A stretch of DNA of 64,000 nt from Clostridiales bacterium oral taxon 876 str. F0540 (GTDB lineage Bacteria; Bacillota; Clostridia; Clostridiales; Clostridiaceae). The DNA lies in NCBI GenBank assembly GCA_000466585.1, contig KE993482.1:1-64000 (forward strand), in the 5' to 3' direction. Positions 1 through 7,430 of this stretch are shown here, piece after piece. Positions within the stretch are counted from its first letter, which is position 1. Every line of letters starts with the position of its first letter. The notes under the pieces were generated by a model. That model saw only the letters and a program-made list of their open reading frames with translations, ran no database searches and was not told the origin of the DNA. A program made the position numbers and the translations under genes.

Positions 1-57
1 AAGTAAGTTTTTCTTTGATGCAACAGCAGTAGCCTTAAGGGCATTTTTTTATTTATA

Positions 58-92
58 AAATGCAAAAGTTCTAGTACATTAATGTGGTGTAT
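58..92 (+). repeat. Half-copy of a dispersed repeat
   Basis: This stretch contains AATGCAAAAGTTCTA, then ATTAATG and GTGT. The same string, with small indels, forms both arms of the inverted repeat at 7233-7340. It lies in the pgeF upstream region. Just before it, at 32-50, a short GCC/GGC hairpin followed by a T-run may be the terminator of a gene left of the window, but it is weak. The repeat assignment rests on by-eye alignment only. Confidence 0.5.
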
Positions 93-109
93 AGTATGTT
101 AAATTCTAG

Positions 110-143
110 TTAAGTAAGTTATAAAGATTTAAAACTTACTTAA
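110..143. repeat. 11-bp inverted repeat upstream of pgeF
   Basis: TTAAGTAAGTT (110-120) and AACTTACTTAA (133-143) form a perfect 11-bp inverted repeat with 12 nt between the arms. It is 30 nt before the pgeF start and has no following T-run, so it looks more like an operator or a 5' UTR hairpin than a terminator. The AAGTAAGTTT core recurs at 1-10 and 3508-3517. Its function is unknown. Confidence 0.5.
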
Positions 144-174
144 TATCGTGATACAATAATAAAGAGGTGAATAA

Positions 175-888
175 ATGATGGAGCATTTTCAAATAAATAA
201 CTATGACTTTATTACGACTTCTAATAAAAATGCCAAATTTGTTTTTTCTACTGCAAAGGGAGATTTAAATTTTAATATTAATGAAAAATGCGGCAAATAT
301 AATTTGTTAAGATTGAAAGAATGGTTCGATATTAATGAAGTAGGATATTTAAATCAAATACACAGCAGTCTTATATATGATTATGATAATAAAGTTTATG
401 AAGGAGATGCACTTATTACAGATAAGCGTAAAACAGCTATTGGTGTATTTACTGCTGATTGCGTCCCGGTTTTGATATATGATAAAAAGATAGATGTTAT
501 AGCAGCAGTACACAGCGGATGGAAAGGGACTATATCCGGAATTGTAATAAATACAATTAATAAGATGAAGAAAGACTATAATTGTTGTGCTAGTGATCTA
601 GTTGTTTGTATAGGACCTCATAATAGATTATGCTGCTATGAAGTAGGAGAGGAATTAATAGACCTGTTTAATGAAAATGAATTGTTTAAAAATAAAGACA
701 TTATAATTAATAATAAGCTTGACCTTGAAAAATGTATAATTGAACAATTGTTATCAGCAGGAGTGTTAAGAGAAAATATAGAATCTATAAAAATATGTAC
801 ATTTTGTGATGAAAATATACCATTGCATTCATATAGAAAACAGAAACAGCAATCTGGAAGATTGTTTTCTTTTATTTATTTGGTTTAA
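175..888 (+). CDS. pgeF: PgeF/YfiH family purine nucleoside phosphorylase (multicopper-oxidase-like fold)
   Basis: This is a 237-aa protein of the YfiH/YlmD (DUF152) family. Members were long called laccase-like polyphenol oxidases and are now reported as purine nucleoside phosphorylase/adenosine deaminase-like enzymes; PgeF was also linked to peptidoglycan editing in E. coli. The conserved metal-site residues are visible in QIHSS (H63), TADCVPV (C96) and AVHSGWKGT (H113). The SD AGAGGTGA (163-170) suits the second ATG (178) slightly better than the first, a one-residue difference. It precedes the response-regulator gene and may be cotranscribed with it through the structured spacer at 894-1062. 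Confidence 0.88.
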   Translation: MMEHFQINNYDFITTSNKNAKFVFSTAKGDLNFNINEKCGKYNLLRLKEWFDINEVGYLNQIHSSLIYDYDNKVYEGDALITDKRKTAIGVFTADCVPVLIYDKKIDVIAAVHSGWKGTISGIVINTINKMKKDYNCCASDLVVCIGPHNRLCCYEVGEELIDLFNENELFKNKDIIINNKLDLEKCIIEQLLSAGVLRENIESIKICTFCDENIPLHSYRKQKQQSGRLFSFIYLV

Positions 889-893
889 TGAGG

Positions 894-977
894 TTGAAGT
901 CCTAAATGGACTTCAACGGGTAGTTTGCGAGTGGGAACGAGCGCTCTAAACTACCAAGTGTTTCGACTAAAAGGAGG
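894..977 (+). ncRNA. Candidate structured RNA element, copy 1 of a tandem pair
   Basis: Copy 1 has a 9-bp hairpin (894-902 with 908-916, loop TAAAT), an 8-bp stem (919-926 with 948-955) carrying an inner 4-bp stem (929-932 with 943-946) capped by GGGAACGAGC, a linker containing GUUUC (960-964), and a terminal GGAGG (973-977). Loop bases 934-938 can pair with 960-964 as a pseudoknot. Copy 2 preserves the whole architecture with paired substitutions. I do not recognise the family; a role as a 5' cis-regulatory RNA is an inference. Confidence 0.6.
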
Positions 978-1062
978 TAAAAGTCCTAAATGGACTTTTA
1001 CGAGTAATTTTCGAACGGGAGCAAGAGTTTTAAATTACTCGGTGTTTCAGAAAAAAAGGAGG
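978..1062 (+). ncRNA. Candidate structured RNA element, copy 2 of a tandem pair
   Basis: Copy 2 starts exactly where copy 1 ends. It has a 9-bp hairpin (978-986 with 992-1000, same TAAAT loop), a long stem (1003-1010 with 1032-1039, extendable by G1002-C1040 and C1001-G1041), an inner stem (1013-1016 with 1027-1030) capped by GGGAGCAAGA, a GUUUC linker (1044-1048) and GGAGG (1058-1062). That GGAGG is the SD of the response-regulator gene starting at 1070. Several base pairs differ from copy 1 at both partners, which supports a conserved RNA fold. Confidence 0.6.
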
Positions 1063-1069
1063 AATAAAA

Positions 1070-1771
1070 ATGTCGCAATATAAAATTTTAGCTGTTGATG
1101 ATGAAGAACACATTCAAGAGCTTATAAAATTTAATTTGGAAAATAGCGGATATAAGGTCATATGCTGTGGTAATGGTTATGAAGCACTAAAGATGGTAAA
1201 GGAAGATGAGTTTGATCTAGTTCTGCTGGATGTTATGCTACCTGGCATTGATGGGTATGACGTATGCAAGGAAATAAGAAAGGATAACAATATTTCTAAT
1301 ATACCTATTATTATGATAACTGCTAAAAGCGAGGAGCTAGATAAGATACTAGGATTAGAGCTGGGTGCCGACGATTATATGACAAAACCGTTTTCTATAA
1401 GGGAATTACTGGCAAGAGTTAAAGCGGTATTAAGGCGTACAACACTGCAGCCAATGGATAAAGCTTATAAATTTGATAATATTGTTGTAGATTTTGAAAA
1501 GCATGAGGTCACAAAAGAACATAAAAGAGTTGATTTAACTTTAAAAGAATTTGAAGTACTAGAAATACTGATAAAGAATAAAGGCAGAGTAATAACCAGA
1601 GAATTTCTTTTAGATAAGGTATGGGGTTACGAGTATATTGGTGAAACAAGAACAGTTGATGTGCATATAAGACATCTAAGACAAAAAATTGAAGAAGATG
1701 ACAAGGTACCTAAGTATATAGAAACAATTAGAGGAGTTGGATATAGGTTTAATTATGGAGAATTAATATGA
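1070..1771 (+). CDS. OmpR/PhoB-family response regulator (PhoP-like)
   Basis: The product is a 233-aa DNA-binding response regulator. The receiver domain occupies about residues 4-118, with acidic residues DDEE near 10-13, phosphoacceptor D54 in LLDVMLPG and K in TKPFS. The winged-helix C-terminal domain covers about 130-230, with the typical ending DVHIRHLRQKIE...IRGVGYRF. The SD is the GGAGG ending the upstream RNA element. The stop overlaps the following kinase start by 4 nt (ATGA), so the two form a translationally coupled pair. Family membership is certain; the stimulus (phosphate, envelope or other) cannot be read from sequence. Confidence 0.9.
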   Translation: MSQYKILAVDDEEHIQELIKFNLENSGYKVICCGNGYEALKMVKEDEFDLVLLDVMLPGIDGYDVCKEIRKDNNISNIPIIMITAKSEELDKILGLELGADDYMTKPFSIRELLARVKAVLRRTTLQPMDKAYKFDNIVVDFEKHEVTKEHKRVDLTLKEFEVLEILIKNKGRVITREFLLDKVWGYEYIGETRTVDVHIRHLRQKIEEDDKVPKYIETIRGVGYRFNYGELI

Positions 1772-3471
1772 AAAAAAAGCTAATGAAATCTATTCTAGGA
1801 GTTTTAACAATAAGTGTCATAATATTAACATTATTTTTTATTAGTATTATTAATAATCAATACAATCAAAATATTGTAAGGAATTTAAAAGAAAACAATC
1901 AATTTATTATTAGTATTATAGAAACAAGTAATATTGTAGATAAAAATATTTTCTTTAACAAAAACTTGAGCAATGTAGAAATGAGAGTTACTTATATTGA
2001 TAAGCAAGGTGATGTTATTTACGATTCAGTTGCAGATAAGGAGACAATGGATAATCATAATAGCAGGCCTGAAATTGTAGAGGCTAGGTCAAAAGGCATT
2101 GGAACCAGCATAAGATACAGTCACTCTACCAATAAAAATATGCTGTATGTAGCTTCTTGTTTTGGTGATGGTCAAATAATCCGAAGTTCTATGCCAATCG
2201 CAATTATTAATAGCTTTGAAAGCAAGTACATTCAATATTGCTTGTTAACGCTTGTGGCAGTGTTAATCGCAGCAGCAATCGTTTCATCAAAGTTATCTCA
2301 GGCTATGGTTAAACCTATTAAAGAGTTTCAGAATATTACATCACGAGTGGCAAACGGGGAGCTCAACGAAAGGGTTAAAGTTCTGGAACATAATGAAATA
2401 GGTGATTTAGGAAAATCTTTTAATAATATGGCCGATAAGCTTCAGATAACTCTTAAGGAAGTTACAAACAGGCAGAATAGGCTTGAAGCAATTTTAAGGA
2501 GTATGGACAGCGGTGTAATTGCCATAGATAGAAATTATAAAATAATTATGATAAATCCTTATGCTAAAGAAATCTTTGGTATAAATAAGGATATTATAGG
2601 TCATAATCTGATGGATATTATTCGTGATTATGAGCTTGAGAATGTATTTAAAAATACATCTGAGGAGTATAACGAGATAAAACTCTTTTGGCCAAAAGAA
2701 AGGGATTTAAGAGTAAGAACTGCCGAAATCATTGGCGATGCTGAGTTGATTGGTAATGTTGCTGTAGTGCAGGACATTACAGATGTTAAAAGGTTAGAAA
2801 ATATGAGATCCCAGTTTGTTGCAAATGTATCTCACGAATTAAAAACTCCGTTAACTTCAATAAAGGGTTTTGCTGAAACATTAAAATTTGTTGATGATAA
2901 AGAAAAGAAAGAAAAGTTTTTAGATATCATAAATGATGAGGCTGACAGGTTGACAAGATTAATAAATGATATTTTAACTTTGTCCTATATAGAACAGCAC
3001 AAAGATGAAAAAAATGAGTTAATAAGTGTAATTGAAATCATTGAAGATGTATATAATCTTATGAAAAATACTGCAGATCTTAAAAAAATAAAACTTATTC
3101 TATTAACTCAAGACGACTGCATAATTGAAGGGGATAGAGACAGATTTAAACAAATGTTAATTAACTTAGTTGATAATGCAATTAAGTATTCTGAAGAAAA
3201 CGGTAGTGTATTTATAGGACTGGAAAACTCAAAAGATATATGTACTTTATATGTTGAGGATACCGGAGTTGGTATGTCTAAAGAACATTTGGACAGGATA
3301 TTTGAAAGATTTTATAGAATTGACAAAGCAAGATCGAGAGCACAAGGAGGAACGGGTCTGGGCTTAGCAATTGTTAAGCATATTGTTTTAAGTCTTAATG
3401 CTAAAATAGAGGTTAAAAGCCAATTGGGAAAAGGAACAAAATTTACTATAAAGATACCTGTAAAGAGATAG
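1768..3471 (+). CDS. Membrane sensor histidine kinase (PhoR/WalK-like)
   Basis: This 567-aa sensor kinase partners the preceding regulator. An N-terminal membrane segment (about 8-30) and a second one (about 157-177) flank a ~125-aa extracytoplasmic sensor region. HAMP (about 178-230) and a PAS domain (about 240-340) follow. The HisKA box SHELKTPLTSIKGF contains H356, and the ATPase domain carries N (LINLVDNAIKYS), G1 (DTGVGMS), F and G2 (GGTGLGLAI) boxes. The gene ends in a terminator whose stem includes its stop codon, so the two-component pair is the end of its transcript. Confidence 0.9.
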   Translation: MKKKLMKSILGVLTISVIILTLFFISIINNQYNQNIVRNLKENNQFIISIIETSNIVDKNIFFNKNLSNVEMRVTYIDKQGDVIYDSVADKETMDNHNSRPEIVEARSKGIGTSIRYSHSTNKNMLYVASCFGDGQIIRSSMPIAIINSFESKYIQYCLLTLVAVLIAAAIVSSKLSQAMVKPIKEFQNITSRVANGELNERVKVLEHNEIGDLGKSFNNMADKLQITLKEVTNRQNRLEAILRSMDSGVIAIDRNYKIIMINPYAKEIFGINKDIIGHNLMDIIRDYELENVFKNTSEEYNEIKLFWPKERDLRVRTAEIIGDAELIGNVAVVQDITDVKRLENMRSQFVANVSHELKTPLTSIKGFAETLKFVDDKEKKEKFLDIINDEADRLTRLINDILTLSYIEQHKDEKNELISVIEIIEDVYNLMKNTADLKKIKLILLTQDDCIIEGDRDRFKQMLINLVDNAIKYSEENGSVFIGLENSKDICTLYVEDTGVGMSKEHLDRIFERFYRIDKARSRAQGGTGLGLAIVKHIVLSLNAKIEVKSQLGKGTKFTIKIPVKR

Positions 3472-3492
3472 ATAAATCCTATCTCTTTTAAT
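3462..3492 (+). terminator. Rho-independent terminator after the sensor kinase
   Basis: AAAGAGATAG (3462-3471) pairs perfectly with CTATCTCTTT (3479-3488) over a 7-nt loop, followed by a short T/A tract. The kinase stop codon is inside the left arm. Confidence 0.75.
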
Positions 3493-3540
3493 TTATTATA
3501 GAAAATAAAGTAAGTTTAATGTTGCAGCAGCACTTTTGCA

Positions 3541-3569
3541 TTGACTAAAGTTTTCAGTTCATGTATTAT
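3541..3569 (+). promoter_or_regulatory. Sigma-A promoter for the DUF512-der-gpsA operon
   Basis: TTGACT (3541-3546), a 17-nt spacer and TATTAT (3564-3569) match the housekeeping consensus closely and sit 38 nt before the DUF512 gene start, just after the terminator. Confidence 0.7.
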
Positions 3570-3606
3570 AACTTAATGAATACAGTGCAAAATCGGGAGT
3601 GAAAAT

Positions 3607-4923
3607 ATGAAAAATACTATAGTTAAAGTCAAGCCTAATAGTATTGCAGAGGAACTAGAAATAGAAATTGGAGATAAATTAATTAGTATTAATGATACAG
3701 AAGTAAAAGATATAATTGATTATAAATTTCTTATGGCAGATGAGTATGTTGAAATTGAAGTTGAAAAAAAGAATGGCGAACTTTGGTGCCTGGAAGTAGA
3801 AAAAAATTATGAAGAAGATCTGGGAGTAGAGTTTGAAAACTCTATTTTAGACAACGCAAGAAGTTGTTCAAATAAATGTGTATTTTGCTTTATAGATCAG
3901 CTACCAAAAGGAATGAGAAAAACTCTTTATTTTAAAGATGATGATTCTCGTTTATCGTTTTTACAAGGTAATTTTGTAACACTTACAAATATGAAGGATG
4001 AAGATATAGATAGAATAATAAGATATCGCATAAGTCCTATAAATGTATCTGTTCATACCACTAATCCTGAGTTAAGAGTTAAAATGCTGAACAATAGATT
4101 TGCCGGAAATGTCTATGAAAGATTACAAAAACTTTCTGAAGCTAATATCGATATAAACTGTCAGATAGTTCTTTGCCCGGGCATTAATAATGGGGATGAA
4201 CTTGAAAGAACCACAGAGGACTTGTTCAAATTGTATCCTTCAGTAAGAAATTTAGCTGTTGTTCCGGTTGGAACGACAAAATTTAGAGACGGTCTTTTTA
4301 ATATTACGCTGTATAATAAAGAAACTAGTATTCAAGAAATTAAAAATGTATGTAAACTTCAAGATAAATATCTAAATCTTATAGGTCAGCCTTTTATAAG
4401 GTTATCTGATGAGTTTTATGTAACTGCAGGCATGGAAGTGCCAAGCACAGAATTCTACGGCGAATTTGAACAACTTGAAGATGGAATAGGTATGATTAGA
4501 TTATTAAGAGATACTCTAGAAAAAACATTGCCTAATCTTGATAAAAACATAAAGAATTCTTTCACCATGATTACAGGTGCCTCTGCATATAAGGAGATAA
4601 ATGCTGTTGCTTCAATTATAAGCAAAGCCAATCCAAATATTAATATAAATACAGCTAAAATAATCAATAACTATTTTGGAGAAACTATTACTGTAGCGGG
4701 ACTTTTAACTGGTAAAGATATAATAGAACAACTAAAAAATTATGAAGTAGGCAATTTTATAATAATGCCTAGAAATATGCTTAGAAGTGGAGAAAAAACT
4801 TTGCTTGATGATATTATTATAAAAGATATCGAAGATGCCTTTGGCAGAAAGGTATTAGTAGTTGATTATTCAGGTGAAGATTTAATTGATATCATAAATA
4901 AATTTGGCAGGGAGGAAAAATAA
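3607..4923 (+). CDS. PDZ-containing radical SAM protein, DUF512 family
   Basis: This 438-aa protein joins an N-terminal PDZ-like domain (about residues 1-60) to a radical-SAM-type CxxxCxxC cluster motif (C87, C91, C94 in CSNKCVFC) and a C-terminal DUF512 domain. The family is widespread in anaerobic Firmicutes and usually lies next to der, as here. Its substrate and reaction are not established. The gene abuts der with no spacing (stop 4921-4923, der ATG 4924), which points to cotranscription and perhaps a ribosome-related role; the role is inference from neighbourhood only. Confidence 0.85.
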   Translation: MKNTIVKVKPNSIAEELEIEIGDKLISINDTEVKDIIDYKFLMADEYVEIEVEKKNGELWCLEVEKNYEEDLGVEFENSILDNARSCSNKCVFCFIDQLPKGMRKTLYFKDDDSRLSFLQGNFVTLTNMKDEDIDRIIRYRISPINVSVHTTNPELRVKMLNNRFAGNVYERLQKLSEANIDINCQIVLCPGINNGDELERTTEDLFKLYPSVRNLAVVPVGTTKFRDGLFNITLYNKETSIQEIKNVCKLQDKYLNLIGQPFIRLSDEFYVTAGMEVPSTEFYGEFEQLEDGIGMIRLLRDTLEKTLPNLDKNIKNSFTMITGASAYKEINAVASIISKANPNININTAKIINNYFGETITVAGLLTGKDIIEQLKNYEVGNFIIMPRNMLRSGEKTLLDDIIIKDIEDAFGRKVLVVDYSGEDLIDIINKFGREEK

Positions 4924-6240
4924 ATGGGAAAACCTATTGTGGCTTTTGTTGGACGTCCAAATGTTGGGAAGTCCACGCTTTTTAATAAGATTGCAGGTAA
5001 AAGAATTTCTATAGTTGAAGATACGCCTGGTGTAACGAGGGACAGAGTTTATGCGGAGGCTGAATGGCTTAGATATAATTTTACAATTATTGATACCGGT
5101 GGTATAGAACCAGAAAGCGGAGATATAATTTTATCTCAAATGAGAAGGCAGGCACAAATTGCTATTGATACTGCTAATGTTATAGTTTTTATAGTTGATG
5201 GAAAAGAAGGACTTACAGCTGCTGATTCAGAAGTAGCACAAATGCTCAGAAAAAGCAAAAAACCTATAGTATTGGTTGTAAACAAAATAGATAGCTTAAA
5301 GGATGAGGACAATGCTTTTGAATTCTACAATCTGGGTATTGGTGATCCTATAACTATTTCTGCTACCCAAGGTCTTGGATTAGGCGATATGCTTGATAAG
5401 ATAGTTGAGTACTTTCCGGATGAAACTTCTGATGAAGAGCAGGAAGATTATATTAAAATAGCAATGGTAGGTAAACCTAATGTCGGCAAATCATCGCTAA
5501 TAAATAAGCTTTTAGGTGAAGACCGAGTAATAGTTAGTGATATCCCGGGAACAACAAGAGATGCTATAGACAGTGCTCTCGAAACAAATGAAGGTAAATT
5601 TATTTTGATTGATACTGCTGGTCTCAGAAGAAAAAGCAAAATAAAAGAAGAAATCGAAAGATATAGTGTAGTAAGAACTTTAGCTGCTGTTGAAAGAGCT
5701 GATGTTTGCATATTAATTATTGATGCTACAGAAGGTGTAACAGAACAAGATGAAAAAATCATCGGCTATGCTCATGAACAAGGCAAAGCTATCATGGTTG
5801 TAGTTAATAAGTGGGATTTAATAGAAAAAGATGATAGAACAATGGATAATTATAAGAAAACATTGCAGGGAAAAATGGCATTTATTGAATATGCATCGTT
5901 CTTATTTATTTCTGCCAAAAGCGGTCAAAGAGTACATAAAGTTCTAACTGAAGCTAAACAATGTTACAGCAACTATTCAAAACGTATATCAACAGGTATA
6001 CTAAATGATGTTATAAATAAAGCTGTATTAATGAAGGAACCTCCTATAGTAGGCCTTAAAAGGCTTAAAATTTACTATGTTACTCAGGCTGAAACAAAAC
6101 CTCCGCTATTTATCTTTTTTGTAAATGATACTCAGTGTATCCATTTTTCATATGAAAGATATCTAATTAATCAGCTGAGAGAAAATTTTGACTTTAAAGG
6201 AACTTCCATAAAAGTTCAATTTAGGGAAAGGAAAGAATAA
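4924..6240 (+). CDS. der: Ribosome-assembly GTPase Der (EngA)
   Basis: The protein is 438 aa, the usual Der length, with two tandem GTPase domains. The first has G1 GRPNVGKST (about 9-17), G3 DTGG and G4 NKID. The second has G1 GKPNVGKSS near residue 183, DTAGLRRKSK and NKWD. A C-terminal KH-like domain follows. Der binds the 50S subunit and is essential for late large-subunit maturation. The start follows an AGGGAGG SD placed inside the end of the DUF512 gene, and gpsA begins 1 nt after the stop. Confidence 0.97.
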   Translation: MGKPIVAFVGRPNVGKSTLFNKIAGKRISIVEDTPGVTRDRVYAEAEWLRYNFTIIDTGGIEPESGDIILSQMRRQAQIAIDTANVIVFIVDGKEGLTAADSEVAQMLRKSKKPIVLVVNKIDSLKDEDNAFEFYNLGIGDPITISATQGLGLGDMLDKIVEYFPDETSDEEQEDYIKIAMVGKPNVGKSSLINKLLGEDRVIVSDIPGTTRDAIDSALETNEGKFILIDTAGLRRKSKIKEEIERYSVVRTLAAVERADVCILIIDATEGVTEQDEKIIGYAHEQGKAIMVVVNKWDLIEKDDRTMDNYKKTLQGKMAFIEYASFLFISAKSGQRVHKVLTEAKQCYSNYSKRISTGILNDVINKAVLMKEPPIVGLKRLKIYYVTQAETKPPLFIFFVNDTQCIHFSYERYLINQLRENFDFKGTSIKVQFRERKE

Positions 6241-6241
6241 G

Positions 6242-7249
6242 ATGGATTTTAGAGTTTCTTTTTTAGGTGGGGGAAGTTTTGGGACAGCGTTGTCGGTAAT
6301 GCTTGCTAAGAAGGGAATTAATACCAAAATTTGGGATAGAAAAGAATCAGTAATAAGCGATATTAATGAAAAAAGAGAAAATATAAAATATCTTCCCAAG
6401 ATAGTTATACCTTATAATGTTAAAGGATGCATTGACATAAATGAATGTGTAAGAGATAGTGATTTCATTGTGTTATCTGTACCATCACATGCAATAAGAG
6501 AACTCAGTAGGCAGATAAGAAATTATGTGAATAATAGTCAAGTTATTGTAAGTATAGCAAAGGGTATAGAAGAAGGTACCCTAAAGCGTATATCTGAAGT
6601 AATAGAAGAAGAGCTGCCGGACAACCCAGTTGTTGTTTTGTCCGGTCCCAGTCATGCTGAAGAAGTGGCCTTGGATATTCCTACCGCGGTTGTTGCAGCC
6701 TCCAAGGATGTAAATTCAGCTCAAAAGGTTCAGGATTTATTTTTAACAAATAAATTTAGAGTATACACTAATGATGATATAGTTGGTGTTGAGATCGGAG
6801 GAGCTGTTAAAAATATCATTGCCCTGGCAGCTGGAATTTCAGATGGTATAGGGTATGGTGACAATACTAAGGCTGCATTAATGACAAGGGGCATGAGTGA
6901 AATTGTAAGAATTGGAACAAAGCTTGGCGGAAAAAGCGAAACTTTTTCAGGACTTACAGGTATTGGAGACCTTATAGTAACATGCACCAGTATGCATAGC
7001 AGAAATAGAAGAGCGGGTATTTTAATTGGTAAAGGTACATCTGTAGAGAATGCTATATCTGAAATAGGTATGGTAGTTGAGGGAATTAAGGCCTGCAGAG
7101 CGTTTTATGATTTAAAAGAGAAGCTTAATATATCTATGCCAATAACTGATGTGTTGTATCAAGTTTTATTCAAAGGAAAAGACCCTAAGTACGGCGTCTA
7201 TGAACTAATGTCTAGAGAAAAGAAAGATGAGATGTATACAATGCAATAA
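6242..7249 (+). CDS. gpsA: NAD(P)-dependent glycerol-3-phosphate dehydrogenase
   Basis: GpsA reduces dihydroxyacetone phosphate to sn-glycerol 3-phosphate for phospholipid synthesis. The 335-aa protein has the Rossmann motif GGGSFGTAL (9-17), SGPSHAEEVA, the catalytic lysine K190 in GGAVKNIIALAAG, and the conserved GDLIVTCTS segment. Der-GpsA adjacency is common in Firmicutes. The last five codons (MYTMQ) lie inside the left arm of the inverted repeat 7233-7340, so this element may have supplied the present C-terminus. No ordinary terminator is visible, though the repeat itself could fold as one. Confidence 0.96.
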   Translation: MDFRVSFLGGGSFGTALSVMLAKKGINTKIWDRKESVISDINEKRENIKYLPKIVIPYNVKGCIDINECVRDSDFIVLSVPSHAIRELSRQIRNYVNNSQVIVSIAKGIEEGTLKRISEVIEEELPDNPVVVLSGPSHAEEVALDIPTAVVAASKDVNSAQKVQDLFLTNKFRVYTNDDIVGVEIGGAVKNIIALAAGISDGIGYGDNTKAALMTRGMSEIVRIGTKLGGKSETFSGLTGIGDLIVTCTSMHSRNRRAGILIGKGTSVENAISEIGMVVEGIKACRAFYDLKEKLNISMPITDVLYQVLFKGKDPKYGVYELMSREKKDEMYTMQ

Positions 7250-7340
7250 AGTTCTTACATTAATGTTGTCACAAAATATTCGAGTTTCAAGGATTTTTGG
7301 GACACCATTAATTTATTAGAACTTTTGCATTGTATACAAT
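7233..7340. repeat. ~108-bp imperfect inverted repeat (MITE-like) spanning the gpsA stop
   Basis: The left arm 7233-7275 and the reverse complement of 7302-7340 align over about 45 nt. They share TGTATACAATGCAA, GTTCT, ATTAATG and (G/T)TGTC, with small indels. The element carries no ORF. The right-arm tip contains ATTGTATACAAT, itself a palindrome. A half-copy is at 58-92. It could be a miniature transposable element or a long terminator-like hairpin. Confidence 0.6.
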
Positions 7341-7430
7341 TTAGAATAAAAAATAAATAATTAAGTAATATATTTTTTACTCTGCCAATATATATATAGT
7401 GTTAATAAGTATTAATTGGGAGGGTATGCG

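Noticed and set aside
3508..3545. Third copy of the inverted-repeat family near the DUF512 promoter
   Set aside because: On the minus strand it shares AATGCAAAAG and ATTAA with the others, but gaps are too large to be sure; only mentioned as a weak relative.
7311..7340. Sigma-E promoter for spoIVA
   Set aside because: TATACAAT (7333-7340) fits a -10, but the -35 region (ATTTATT) matches poorly and the -10 lies in the inverted-repeat tip, so I cannot support it.
7416..7430. Upstream in-frame TTG of spoIVA
   Set aside because: It overlaps the SD itself, and TTG 7431 gives exactly the 492-aa SpoIVA length with correct spacing.
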